Assembly: GCA_001839685.1 (NCBI GenBank)
Contig: MLAK01001370.1
Span: 111,311-175,310, forward strand
Length of the DNA: 64,000 nt
Direction: 5' to 3'
Source of the DNA: Tritrichomonas foetus
Taxonomy: Eukaryota > Parabasalia > Tritrichomonadida > Tritrichomonadidae
Part shown: piece after piece, positions 38,854 through 49,146 of the stretch
Position numbering within the stretch: the first letter of the stretch is position 1
Layout of the letters: every line of letters begins with the position of its first letter
The notes under the pieces: generated by a model
The model's input: only the letters and a program-made list of their open reading frames with translations
Told to the model about the DNA's origin: nothing
The model's database searches: none
Position numbers and translations under genes: made by a program

Positions 38854-40938
38854 TCACAATTCATTATATTGAGAATCAACGTTCTTTGGCTTCTTTGTTA
38901 AAGCGGCAATTTTTTGTTTCAATGGAATCATTTTTTTCTTTAATTCCAATCTCCTGGCATCCACTTCTTTTGAGGTGAAAGTTTTACAATCTTTTGAATC
39001 ATTAATCCACTTTTCTACATCTTTAATTTCATTTAATAGATCTCCTTGAAGAGCTGGTTCAACTTTTCCAAGTGAAATTGAATCATTCAGCATCTTTTTG
39101 GCTTTCCCTAACGTTTTCTTGATTTTTTGAACAGAAATTGGTTTTCTTGAGAATTCAGTTCCACGTTCCACAATTTCAGATGTTTCTTCTTTTACTTTTT
39201 GAATGCGATCTAAGAACTCTTGAGTTTCAACATGAATTGTTACATTTTCGAACCATTCCATTCCTTCCTTCACAATCTTTTTAATTTTCTCAATTTCTTC
39301 TTGAGTTACATTTTGTGCATCATAAACAAAATTTTCGAGTTTTAATAATTCTGCTTCAAAATTGTTGGCAGCGATTTCTTTTTCTCTTCTGAGTTTTTGG
39401 AGGTGAATTAAATAATTAATTCGTTCACGAGATTCAGCAAGATCAGTTGCTGGAACTTCCCAGCCTATATCTTTAAATTCAAACTCATAATTATTATTAT
39501 TTGATGACGAAGCACTCATTGGAACTGGCATTAAAAAGTAATTATGGATAAATGAAATTTCAACATCTGTTGCTTTTCCTAAATCCTTTAATTCAAATTC
39601 CATATATGGTTCCATATGTGTATTTGAATTTCCTGTTTCAATAGAAAATGTTTGATGAGGATTTACTTTTGTTTGAATAGCTGGACTTGAATCTTCACTA
39701 TCGCCTTGGTCATAAACTTTGTAGACTTTATGAGCTGATCTGACAATTACAGGTAAAGTTAGCATGAATGAAGAGTTGGTAGGTCTGACAATAAATTCTT
39801 TTGATAACTTAGCTGCTGAATATCCTGCACCAATTGCAATTGCTGAATCAGCGTTCAATTTATGATTAAGTTTCGTTGTATTAAATGCTTTTTTAATAGC
39901 TTCTTCAACAAATGGAATATGTGAACAGCCGCCTATCATTTCAATCTCATGAATTTCATGAGTTTTCAAATTTGCTTGAGCTAAAGCTAAATGTGATAAT
40001 ATTTCGATAGTCTTGACCATATTTTCACCAATTGATTCAAAATCTTTTCGAGTCACTGTAATTAATTTTTCGTCGATGTCATCATCATCTTCAAATTTAA
40101 GATCAACTGATGGATGAACAGTTAACATTTCTTTTACCATTGAAATATCATCAATGAAATTAACTCGAGTTTTGAGATTTTCCATATTCACATTATATTT
40201 TTTGGCCATTTTTTCAGCTAATAAATGGTCCAAAATTTCACCACCCATTGATTCATCAAATTGAACAGCTAATTGGGTAATATTTGTAGTTCCCGTTGAA
40301 TTATCAAACTTGAAAATTGAAACTCTTGTTCCACTCCCACCAACGTCGACAAAAGCAACAATTTTGTCTTTTTCACCTTTATATTTTTCCAGTGCATAAA
40401 CTTGTGCAGGCGCTGTTGTTGTATCAATGAACTGAAGTGCCGTCAAATTATGAATATTTGATATTGACAAAGCCGCATACAGGAAACTCTTCTCGCGTGG
40501 GCTCATTGATGGTGGGATAGCGATGGCCACTTCAATACTGTCATTAATTCTTTCCGCTTGCGAAATTGATTGGATGAATGATTGAATCGACATTGCCGCA
40601 ATTTCATAGCCACGAAGTGTAAAATAGCTTTTGTTGTTTAACGGAAGGCCTTTCAAACAGAGTTTGGGGAACCTCAGACATTGATCGCGGGCTGAATCTC
40701 CAAAAGCCCATTCAAACTCGTCAGCTGAATTTTTGTCCCATGTTTCAAGCGAGGTGTAATTCGTGGATCTGGTTCGATTCCAGAAAGCGAACAAATTTGG
40801 AGTTAATCTTTTGGCGTTGGAATTTATCGCGAAGTGAAGTGGTTGATCTTTCGAAAGTAATGATGCCTTCAAGTATTTGTGTCCTAAATCAATTCCAAGA
40901 ACTGTAGAGGAACAAAATGAACAAAAGATTAAAATCAT
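38854..40938 (-). CDS. HYOU1: ER Hsp70-family chaperone of the GRP170/HYOU1 (Lhs1) type
   Basis: A 694-residue protein. A short hydrophobic leader (MILIFCSFCSSTVLG) ends right at the first ATPase motif GIDLGHKYLKASL. The other actin-fold motifs are VDVGGSGTRVSIFKF and MIGGCSHIPFVEEAI. The motif spacing and divergence fit the GRP170 branch rather than classical BiP. The substrate-binding beta domain is followed by an acidic and helical extension (residues 490-690). The protein ends YNEL, close to KDEL-like retention signals, so it is likely retained in the ER. GRP170 proteins act as nucleotide-exchange factors for BiP and hold unfolded proteins. It is shorter than metazoan HYOU1 (about 1000 residues). 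Two inverted GGCCGA motifs lie upstream at 40961-41000. Confidence 0.85.
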   Translation of the reverse strand: MILIFCSFCSSTVLGIDLGHKYLKASLLSKDQPLHFAINSNAKRLTPNLFAFWNRTRSTNYTSLETWDKNSADEFEWAFGDSARDQCLRFPKLCLKGLPLNNKSYFTLRGYEIAAMSIQSFIQSISQAERINDSIEVAIAIPPSMSPREKSFLYAALSISNIHNLTALQFIDTTTAPAQVYALEKYKGEKDKIVAFVDVGGSGTRVSIFKFDNSTGTTNITQLAVQFDESMGGEILDHLLAEKMAKKYNVNMENLKTRVNFIDDISMVKEMLTVHPSVDLKFEDDDDIDEKLITVTRKDFESIGENMVKTIEILSHLALAQANLKTHEIHEIEMIGGCSHIPFVEEAIKKAFNTTKLNHKLNADSAIAIGAGYSAAKLSKEFIVRPTNSSFMLTLPVIVRSAHKVYKVYDQGDSEDSSPAIQTKVNPHQTFSIETGNSNTHMEPYMEFELKDLGKATDVEISFIHNYFLMPVPMSASSSNNNNYEFEFKDIGWEVPATDLAESRERINYLIHLQKLRREKEIAANNFEAELLKLENFVYDAQNVTQEEIEKIKKIVKEGMEWFENVTIHVETQEFLDRIQKVKEETSEIVERGTEFSRKPISVQKIKKTLGKAKKMLNDSISLGKVEPALQGDLLNEIKDVEKWINDSKDCKTFTSKEVDARRLELKKKMIPLKQKIAALTKKPKNVDSQYNEL

Positions 40939-41342
40939 TGTGATATGACCAATTCAAATTAACTGGCCGAACAAAATGCCTCATAAATTATCTGGTCGGC
41001 CAATAAACTAATGAAACAATGAAAAAGTATGATTCTCAAAAAGTTTAACACAATCTTCATTCTGTGCTACCAATTTAATGTGAACATTTAAGGTCAAATG
41101 AAAAGTTAAATTAACGAAATGTGTTCACGAATAAACTTAATTGCTATTTACGTTTGATCTCATCAATAGTATTCTCTTCTAAGATTCTCCTTATTTATAT
41201 TAATTAGAATTTCTCCGTGATTGCTGTTGTATTCCAAAACTTCAGCTCCTTTTTCTTTATTGTTGGTTGATGGGAAACTTGTTTTATTATTTGTCGATAT
41301 TTTGACCTTTTTAAATCACCATCAACTTTTGAAATTATATTG
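40939..41342. other. Intergenic between divergent genes, with repeat copy 2
   Basis: It holds the promoters of the GRP170-like gene (minus) and the HECT ligase gene (plus), the GGCCGA inverted pair and the 49-bp repeat at 41080-41128. No gene seen. Confidence 0.55.
41080..41128. repeat. 49-bp dispersed repeat with inverted ends, copy 2
   Basis: It begins GTGAACA and ends TGTTCAC, the same length as the copy at 29576-29624 and differing at 4 of 49 positions by hand comparison. Here the inverted ends are 7 bases, without the outer extension of copy 1. Confidence 0.7.
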
Positions 41343-43433
41343 ATGGCAAATTTATCGCCTCAAGACCTCATTAAACTTTATTTTCGACAACTAACTGTTG
41401 GCTGCGACTGTGCAGCATGTCAGAACGAAACATGTAAAACCTGCGATCGTTTTTCCTATAAATTTAAAGACGCAAATGATGCAGCAATTGAAGCGATTCG
41501 ATTAACACTTCGTCATCCAGCGAATCCAAAGCTTTGCGAAAATATAAAATATTACGAACAAGAACCAGAAACGAAAAAAAAGATAGAAAATTTCAACGAA
41601 TATATCGGCAAAATGATTAGACGCGAAAACTTCGATAAACAAAAAGCATTTTCGGCAATACAAGAAATTTTCCAAGATTCGGCAGGATTTCCTTACGTTT
41701 TAATGATTTTAAGCGATCATTTAAATCCTCGAAAGACAGACCTCCTTTTGAATGAAGATGTTGTTTGCGACATTCCGCTCGCCATGAGGCACTACAGAGA
41801 TGAACTGAATCTCATGGATTTAAGTATATCGTTTGGAAATTTGGTAAATGATTTAATTATGAATGACCCGCCAAATACCGCACATCATATTCGCGCCATC
41901 ATTCTTTTATTTTGCATGGACATATATTTTGAAAATTCTGATGATTTTGAGTTTAATTTAATTCCGATTATTAATCATATTTTTTCTCTACCAGATTGGT
42001 CAAAATCATACTTAATTTCAGCTATGTCACTTTACCCCACTCTTCTTTCCAACCTTTTAGCACCATCTTCAAGATTAATAAAACACTCGATTGAAAAAAA
42101 TCCAAAAATTAACATTTATCAAGAAAATTCGATCATTAAAACTGCCGCAAAGTTTATTAATATGATTCATGATGCTAGTTTGTCTTCACGACAACCAATC
42201 AAAACAAATAAATTTTATTTGCCGGAAATTGAATCAGTTATTGATCTTAAATATGAATTTGTTTTGTTTCATCATGAAAAACAAGGATATTTATCTTATC
42301 CATGTGTACCATTTCGTCTGAAATTCCATGCGCTTAGTATTTATCTAAATTTAGTTCAAAATAAATGCAAGAAACAAAATTTGAAATTCCAAATTTCAGT
42401 TGATCGAGAAAATCTTGCCAATCAAGTTATTGATATTATTCGTCGAGCAGATTATCAAACGTTACAAGCGCCAATTTACGTCATCTTTAGAGGAGAATCG
42501 GGTATTGATCTTGGTGGATTAACTCGTGAATTCTTTTATTTAGCAATCACACAATTATTCTCACCAATGTATTCTTTATTCAAAATAGTTAATGATAAAT
42601 TTTACTGGTTTACAGATACTTGTTTTCCAGAAGATTTAGTTCATTATCAAACGCTTGGTACTTTAGTTGGTTTAGCTGTTTTTCATCGAATAACTTTGCC
42701 TATTCGATTCCCGAATCTAATGTATAAAAAAATACTGGGCAGACCTCTTTCGATTGTTGATGTTGGTGAACTTGATCAAAGTATTGCAAATTCGCTCACA
42801 CAGCTAATTGACTATAAAAATAATGGAAATAATATTGAAGAAATGGAAATAACTTTTTCGATAACGACTGATCAATTTGATAATAAAGTGGTAGTTCCTT
42901 TCTTTGAGGGTGGTGATTCAATCGTTGTAACAAATGATACCTTGGATAGATATATTCAATATTATATAGATTTTAAATTAGTGAATAGTGTTGCTGTTCA
43001 ATTTAGTCAATTTGTTTCTGGTTTTAGAAAATTATGCTCAAATCAAATATTTTCTTGTTTTACACCTGAAGAACTTGATATTTTAGTCAGTGGACAGCCA
43101 GTATTTGAATGGGAGGCTTTGAGAAATGGTGCAAGGTATTCTGGATATTCAGCCAATTCACAAACTATTAAATGGTTTTGGAGCTGTTTTGATAATCTAG
43201 AAGAAGAAGATAAAATCAAATTTTTGATATTTACCACAGGTAATAGCAGAGCACCAGTTGGTGGATTATCTGAAGTACATTTGAAGATTGTTGAATCAAT
43301 ATTAGTTGATCAACCACCAAGATCCCATACATGCTTCCATTCACTTGAACTGCCGCACTATTCATCAAAAGAAAAAATGAGAGAATGCTTGGAAGTATCT
43401 CTGCAAAATTGTCTCGGATTTGGATTTGCTTGA
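41343..43433 (+). CDS. UBE3A: HECT E3 ubiquitin ligase of the UBE3A (E6AP) type with AZUL zinc finger
   Basis: A 696-residue protein from the ATG at 41343; the codon before it is TTG. The first 70 residues match the AZUL zinc-binding domain of UBE3A: a helix ending YFRQLTVGC, then cysteines at 21, 26, 31 and 34 (GCDCAAC, ETCKTC) and a final LC pair. The C-terminal 350 residues are a HECT domain (FRGESGIDLGGLTREFF, LGTLVGLAVFHR, FSQFVSGF). The catalytic cysteine is Cys664 in SHTCFHSLELPHYSS, as needed for the ubiquitin thioester. UBE3A acts with the proteasome and an E2 to ubiquitinate substrates. The protein is shorter than human UBE3A, mainly in the middle region. The last residues (LGFGFA) match the conserved hydrophobic HECT tail. 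Confidence 0.93.
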   Translation: MANLSPQDLIKLYFRQLTVGCDCAACQNETCKTCDRFSYKFKDANDAAIEAIRLTLRHPANPKLCENIKYYEQEPETKKKIENFNEYIGKMIRRENFDKQKAFSAIQEIFQDSAGFPYVLMILSDHLNPRKTDLLLNEDVVCDIPLAMRHYRDELNLMDLSISFGNLVNDLIMNDPPNTAHHIRAIILLFCMDIYFENSDDFEFNLIPIINHIFSLPDWSKSYLISAMSLYPTLLSNLLAPSSRLIKHSIEKNPKINIYQENSIIKTAAKFINMIHDASLSSRQPIKTNKFYLPEIESVIDLKYEFVLFHHEKQGYLSYPCVPFRLKFHALSIYLNLVQNKCKKQNLKFQISVDRENLANQVIDIIRRADYQTLQAPIYVIFRGESGIDLGGLTREFFYLAITQLFSPMYSLFKIVNDKFYWFTDTCFPEDLVHYQTLGTLVGLAVFHRITLPIRFPNLMYKKILGRPLSIVDVGELDQSIANSLTQLIDYKNNGNNIEEMEITFSITTDQFDNKVVVPFFEGGDSIVVTNDTLDRYIQYYIDFKLVNSVAVQFSQFVSGFRKLCSNQIFSCFTPEELDILVSGQPVFEWEALRNGARYSGYSANSQTIKWFWSCFDNLEEEDKIKFLIFTTGNSRAPVGGLSEVHLKIVESILVDQPPRSHTCFHSLELPHYSSKEKMRECLEVSLQNCLGFGFA

Positions 43434-43715
43434 TTATTCTGTAAACTATGCTTTTATTATTGGTTATTTTTTTTTTTTTATTTGGATTTAGTTCTAATTA
43501 TCCGATCTTCTCCTCTCTCCATTTCTCACATTGAAGTGATTATGTTGATTCATTAAGTTTTAATCCTTTATGTGAATTGATTTTAACTTGAGCCTTAATA
43601 TAAACAGAAAGAAATCAATCAAAAAATGAAATAAATCAAAGATTTCTTAAAAAGTAGAAAAGTTTTAGTAGTTAAAATAATTAATATTTATTTTTTTTTT
43701 TTTTTTTGAAGCGAC
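43434..43715. other. Intergenic between convergent genes
   Basis: A+T-rich with short T runs (near 43467-43480 and 43691-43707). No gene seen. Confidence 0.45.
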
Positions 43716-44888
43716 TTACTCGGATACAGCCTCATCGTGCATTGTCCTTTGTGTGTCTTCTCTTATTCCGAAACAGTCTTGAATGTCTTTGTGGATTCTT
43801 TCGCTGAATCCCGCTGCTGAGTCATCTTTGCTCTGCTGGGAAATCAAGCATCCACTTTCGTGATCGATGAGGGCATCAATCAGCCCGTCTGCTGCAGCTT
43901 TGGCGCAAAATCCTTCAGCGTCCTCAGCACTTCCAATGTGGAGCATTTCCGCAATATTATTGAATGTGATACGAGAATAGCAGTGGCTGATCATTGTGAG
44001 ACCAGCAAGTATAACGGCACTTCTGAGACGTTGTACAAGTGGTGCGAGACCATCATCGATGAATTGCTGATTTTGGGCGATTTTCTGAAACGCAATGACA
44101 TCACCCTGTAGAATGCTTCGTGCAAGATCTAGGTAGTTTGGTTGGTCCAGTAACATTGCACGTGATGGCACTTGTCCTTGCAGCATCATAACAACCATCA
44201 AATGGCGAGTGACGAGCGACCTGAATGATTCTGCATGGCGATTTTGTGGAGCTCTTCTGAGGGAGAGCTGGAGGTTATGTTGGGCGTCAGCATACTCAAG
44301 TGTGACTGCTTTAAGATGGCCATAAAGAAAATGATAACGGCCAAGTTGGGCTGGAGATGCATCTGATGGGAATTTGCAATGTCTTAAAAATGAAAGCGCG
44401 AGGTTGTAACCACCAACATCAATGTAGTGCTTCAAAATGCAGTTGACGATTGTGGCTTGGGCCTGGTGGAAGTGGAGATCGCATGAGCGGCGATATGCGG
44501 CTAATAGTGTTTGAAGCGGGTCAGTGGCAGATATGGAATAGAAAAAGTAGATCTTGGCATAAAGTCTATCGTATTGGCGTGGAATATCGCATGTTTCGAG
44601 ATAGGATGCAACTTTTTCGATAAAATCTCGAAGTTCTTCATGTCTGTTGGAATTAAACAAAAACATAATGAATGGCAAGCATGCAGTAAGATATTTCTGT
44701 GGTGGCATGTTTGCTGCTGGCTCGCTTGGTGGAGAATTAAGATTAAAATTATCCGCCATTGATTTTAGGATGTCGAAAGTGAGTTGATTATGAATATCGT
44801 AGAAGCTACATATCGTTTGATGAACATTCGTTGGATTAATATCATCGACAAGGGAAATTAATCTCTTTAATAGTGTTTCGTGATCCAT
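43716..44888 (-). CDS. RPN3: 26S proteasome regulatory subunit Rpn3/PSMD3
   Basis: A 390-residue protein from the ATG at 44888; the frame extends upstream only to a TTG. The central segment (RYHFLYGHLKAVTLEYADAQ, then LSLRRAPQ) matches the Rpn3 segment 'RFLYYTGRIKAIQLEYSEAR...ALRKAPQ'. A C-terminal PCI domain follows with LVQRLRSAVILAGLTMIS, YSRITFNNIAEML, SAEDAEGF and DGLIDALIDHESG. Rpn3 is a lid subunit of the 19S regulatory particle and supports recognition and deubiquitination of substrates. The N-terminal part is shorter than in yeast or human. The gene is richer in G+C than its surroundings, consistent with good expression. The C-terminus (MHDEAVSE) is acidic. Confidence 0.9.
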   Translation of the reverse strand: MDHETLLKRLISLVDDINPTNVHQTICSFYDIHNQLTFDILKSMADNFNLNSPPSEPAANMPPQKYLTACLPFIMFLFNSNRHEELRDFIEKVASYLETCDIPRQYDRLYAKIYFFYSISATDPLQTLLAAYRRSCDLHFHQAQATIVNCILKHYIDVGGYNLALSFLRHCKFPSDASPAQLGRYHFLYGHLKAVTLEYADAQHNLQLSLRRAPQNRHAESFRSLVTRHLMVVMMLQGQVPSRAMLLDQPNYLDLARSILQGDVIAFQKIAQNQQFIDDGLAPLVQRLRSAVILAGLTMISHCYSRITFNNIAEMLHIGSAEDAEGFCAKAAADGLIDALIDHESGCLISQQSKDDSAAGFSERIHKDIQDCFGIREDTQRTMHDEAVSE

Positions 44889-46870
44889 GAAAAAAATAAT
44901 AAAAAGTGGATTCCGACCAACTATATCGCTAAATTTCAAACAGACCTAAAATTTGACAAAATTTTAGTGTTTTGAAAAGGATTACAAGAAAGAAAAACCA
45001 ATATTCTGATATCGGATCTCATATAATAAAAATTGTATTTCTCAAATTCATCTGAAATAAAGAAATTTTCATATGTAATTATATCATCTGCTTTAATTCA
45101 CCTGAACAATACAATAAAATGATTGAAATATGTGTAAAAAGAAAACTACAAGCAATAGATTATCTCAATCACTGAATTTAATAAATAGTGGAGTTATTTC
45201 AACAAGGAAATCGTTTAGTAAAGTTTCATGAATCAAGTTTCATGACAAAGTAAGGCCAAAGTTAATGATTTAATGGCCTAAAAGTTTTAAGATAAATATC
45301 AATGTGTATACATTCATATTAATGCATTTGTATTCATGTCAATGTCTTTAAACCGATATCAATGCATTTAAACCAATATTTTTACAGGAATATCAACGAG
45401 CTCGCATCAATGTTAAACTTATCTACGTATTATTAATTAAATTATTCAAATGTTAATGTATTTTAGTTTGAATCAATTCATTTCATGTACTATTCATTCT
45501 TTTAATATAATATTCATTCATTTAGATTATTAGAATTCATGATTTCATCTCTTTTCAATGCCTCATATTTAGTTTTTTTCAGAGAAATATTTCCTGACAA
45601 ATATCAAATTCAGAGAAATTCCGTATGTATAAAAATAATATTAAAATAGTATTTCCTGTCTCTTCGAAGCAGTGAAGATAATCGTGATACGGGCCAGGAA
45701 TGTAATTTACCATCCTCATAATATGGAAGAAAAATAGTTATTCATGCAGAAATATAATAATCAATTAATTTTCCAATGAGCATGTTACAATTAATTTAAA
45801 TTTCTGTAAAATGGACATCATTCTATCATGAAAATAGTGATTTCGAAGTGAGAAAGTTGTGAATTCATATTAATTGACATTGACCAGGTTTTCAGCTTAG
45901 AAAAAGTTCTTATTTAGGTTCTCAAAATTTGATCATTGCACAAATTTCTTTCTACAATTAGCCATTCTATTGTTGTTTCATTCATATCAGCTTTGTTTAT
46001 TCAGTGTTCTAGAATTGTATTATTTATATTTACAATCAAATGGTAGAAAAAATTCAACAAGATCGGATACTAGATCATTAAATAATCAGATAATCGCAAA
46101 ATAGTATAAATCACTTTGAATTGCTCGTGATAAAACTTTCTAGATCATTTCAATAACTTCATTTTTTCTATGGCTCATTTCCAATATATTTTCATTCAGA
46201 TTGGCAAAATTAGTGATTTCTCGAGAAGAAGAATAGACAAATTTTTTATGGATAATTTTATACCATAAATCAACTTTTTCATAACATCAATCAACTTTTT
46301 GTACTTAAAATAAAACTTTTTTGAAAGGTTTCATTTTTTTTGTGAATTGTGAATTGATATAGATGTATACAAACCAAATAGTCTTAACGTACGAAATCAC
46401 TCAAATGATCCTTATCATCAGTATTACTTAATACCATCAGTCAAAAATCAAAACCCAAATAGCTAAAAGAATGACGAAAATTTCCCTTATCGCAAACTTC
46501 GCAAATGGCCGAATTCAAAAATATTTCGAAAATGATTCTGAAGAAGCTATTGTTTCAGTTTTCGGGTGAACAGCTTTCAGTCAATTGTTAAATCTATATT
46601 TTATAGTTATGAGCCATATTTATTCATAGTTTTGAAATTTTGCAACAATTAAACCGAAAAAAGAGCGATTTTGGAGAAAGCCTAAAAAAAAANAAGAATC
46701 ACAAAGATTATAATACTGCTTCCCATAATTCTATTTACACTTCTTCTATCGATTTTTAATTAAAAATCGCGAAAATTTTGATAGTTTTAACTCAGTGATG
46801 TTGAATTAATTCAATTTCCATTTGACAAATATGAATGTATTGAAATCTTTTCTGTCATAAAATTTTAGTA
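44889..46870. other. Long gene-poor region
   Basis: Almost 2 kb of A+T-rich sequence upstream of Rpn3. The stretch 45290-45420 contains loosely repeated ATCAATG and GCATTTAAACC words. A 32-codon frame at about 46471-46569 (starting MTKISLIANFANGRI) is not convincing on its own but has a more balanced composition than its flanks. No RNA gene seen. One N lies near 46693. Confidence 0.5.
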
Positions 46871-46871
46871 T

Positions 46872-47060
46872 ATGAAGAAAATAGACTGGCAGTCCTCAAC
46901 AGCACATTCTCAAGCAGGGATACAGATACAACGATTGAAAGACCAAATCAAGAAAAATGGAATCCAATATGTTTTTTTCCAGACTCGATGCCAAGTGAAT
47001 TTTCTGATGACTCGCCATTTAGATGGCAAAACATTCGTAATCTTCTCATTGATGCCTAAA
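46872..47060 (+). pseudogene. Possible gene relic, unidentified
   Basis: A short coding-like stretch (KKIDWQSSTAHSQAGIQIQR followed by LKDQIKKNGIQYVFF) stands out in composition from its A+T-rich flanks. At the T7 run after IQYVFF the coding-like signal moves to another frame (PDSMPSEFSDD, then PFRWQNIRNLLIDA and a stop near 47058). There is no plausible start upstream in a long frame. This suggests a 3' fragment of a degraded gene or of a mobile element. I do not recognise the family. Confidence 0.35.
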
Positions 47061-47470
47061 TTTTTTTTATTTATATCAAAATTATTAATATTTTTTTTAT
47101 ACTTCATTTTTGTATTTTGGAAAACATTATAATTTTCGATGGAGGGTCATATGATAATAAAAAGCACGATTTATGATAAGAAATAATCAAGATATTAATG
47201 CTATAAAATCACTTTTTATCTCAATAATTCTCAGAAATTTCTGTGGGGTTTATTTTTTTCTCACAATTTTTTTTTGGATTTGGTTTTCTTTGTATCTTGA
47301 TTATTAAATTATAATATTTATATATTATTAATAGGATTACAATTAAATAATATTTAGATGACAATAATATCAACAATTATNNATTTNGATCTCTCAATNG
47401 TCTTCTACATCTAGAGCTAGTTAGTTTGTATACATCTATTGATATTCTATTTCGTCTAAATAACACAAAA
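47061..47470. other. Intergenic, no gene seen
   Basis: A+T-rich with several N positions (near 47382-47399), so a motif near the transporter promoter may be obscured. Confidence 0.4.
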
Positions 47471-48727
47471 ATGGCACCAGAGGCCTCTCGTGGAGAAAAG
47501 CTTGCTGTCATTGCAGGCATGTTGTTCTTCGGAACAACCACAGTCGTTTTCCGTAAACTTTTATACGATCAACAGGCAGTCGGCGATCCAAAATATGGAG
47601 GAATCCACAATTTTAACAAACCTTGGTTTTTGACTACAATTATGTTTGCCGGTATGGCGCTTGCTCTCATTGTGTACGAAATCGAACGCTGCATCAAAAA
47701 GAGAGTCGCCAAAAAATTGATATCCGAGGAAGGCCAATTATTAAGTTCAATTGGAAATCCAACCGAAACACAAGAAACAGCGTCCTACAAGAAAATGTTT
47801 TGGGTCGTTTGCGCTCCTGCTTTTTGCGATATCTTGGCGACAGTATTAGGAAATGTCGGTCTTCTCTTTATCGAGGCCTCCATCTGGCAAATGCTTCGTG
47901 GATCAATGGTCATCTTTTCTACACTTTTCAGTCACTTCATTCTGAAGAGATATCATTATCCATATATGTGGTGGTCTATCGTCATTGTTATTGCTGCTCT
48001 TATTGTTGTTGGTTTAGGGGCTGTTCTTGCAAGTGGCATTGGAAAAGCTGGCGTGTCAACAGCGAACGTAATTTTTGCCATATTTTTGACAATCGCTGCC
48101 CAGCTTTTCCAAGCCTCCCAAATTGTTGTTGAAGAATTCCTTCTTCATGAACAAACTGCATCACCTGTTATGATTGTTGGCCTTGAAGGAATGTGGGGAG
48201 CGTTGATTTCTGGTGGAATTTTCATGCCTATTGCCCAGTTTGCTTTTCCAAATATGGAAGAAGGCAATGGTATACATGAAGACACTTGGGATTCACTTCT
48301 TATGTGCAAAGAAAACCCGATGTTAATTTTATTCTCTATTATGTACCTTCTCGTCAACCTTGGAAAGAACCTCATGGGAATGTTTGTTATTAAAGTAACA
48401 TCAGCAGTCATGAGAACAATCCTTGAAGGATTACGTACTCTTTTCATCTGGATATTTAACTTGATCATGTATTACTCAATGGAAGGAACAACAATTGGAA
48501 ATCATCATCCAGATTTAGGTGAAGACTGGAATAAATGGAGCTGGATGGAACTCGGTGGTTTCGCTCTCCTCTTCACCGGAATGCTCACCTACAACAGAAT
48601 CCTTCTCCTGCCCGGATTCAAATATCCTGATGAAACTAAACCACAGGTAAACAGTCTAAACACTGTTGAAGAGAAGCTGGACATGAAGACAGATCCACTT
48701 CTCGCACAAACATCGAATCTTGATTGA
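47471..48727 (+). CDS. Drug/metabolite-superfamily membrane transporter of the SLC35F6 type
   Basis: A 418-residue protein from the ATG at 47471; an upstream TTG-led extension is not needed. About ten hydrophobic segments are visible, as in nucleotide-sugar transporter-like DMT proteins. The SLC35F6-like signatures are APAFCDILATVLGNVGL, IWQMLRGSMVIFSTLFS, VVGLGAVL and AAQLFQASQIVVEEFLLH, followed by VGLEGMWG, VTSAVMRTILEGLRTLFIW and a last helix ending LTYNRILLLPGF. The substrate of this family is not settled; animal members are placed in lysosomal or mitochondrial membranes. The C-terminal tail (about 35 residues) is polar and probably cytosolic. The gene is notably G+C-rich for this window, suggesting strong expression. 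Confidence 0.88.
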   Translation: MAPEASRGEKLAVIAGMLFFGTTTVVFRKLLYDQQAVGDPKYGGIHNFNKPWFLTTIMFAGMALALIVYEIERCIKKRVAKKLISEEGQLLSSIGNPTETQETASYKKMFWVVCAPAFCDILATVLGNVGLLFIEASIWQMLRGSMVIFSTLFSHFILKRYHYPYMWWSIVIVIAALIVVGLGAVLASGIGKAGVSTANVIFAIFLTIAAQLFQASQIVVEEFLLHEQTASPVMIVGLEGMWGALISGGIFMPIAQFAFPNMEEGNGIHEDTWDSLLMCKENPMLILFSIMYLLVNLGKNLMGMFVIKVTSAVMRTILEGLRTLFIWIFNLIMYYSMEGTTIGNHHPDLGEDWNKWSWMELGGFALLFTGMLTYNRILLLPGFKYPDETKPQVNSLNTVEEKLDMKTDPLLAQTSNLD

Positions 48728-49146
48728 GATGAATGTTGCTTTATTCACTAAAAGTCATATTATAGTTGATCGAAATTGACTTTATATCTTTATCATATTG
48801 TTTTTCTTATATTTCTACGTAATGGAAAAAAAAATTCATGAAATTTTATAATTTCTGTAAAAAATGATGATTGGAGAAAACCAATTACAGTAATAAACTA
48901 ATAAAAGAAGAAAGTAATAAACTATTCATGGCTTGAGACTCCCATAATGAAAAATTAGCAAATTCATTGATTGAGAGTCGAAGAAAGTAATTAAGTGAGG
49001 AGTGTTGTAGAAATTATAAAATATAGAAACATTTCTTGTGGAATCATTCATCGTTATTTTGATAAAAAAAGAAAAGAAGCAATTTCATGATAAAATTTTT
49101 TAATTATAAATGCAAACATAACATCAAAAGGCATGAGCAAGATGAC
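48728..49146. other. Intergenic between convergent genes, no gene seen
   Basis: A+T-rich. It holds the two 3' ends only. Confidence 0.45.

Noticed and set aside
47623..48132. 169-codon frame inside the transporter gene
   Set aside because: It is an out-of-frame shadow of the G+C-rich SLC35F6-type gene, with implausible composition.
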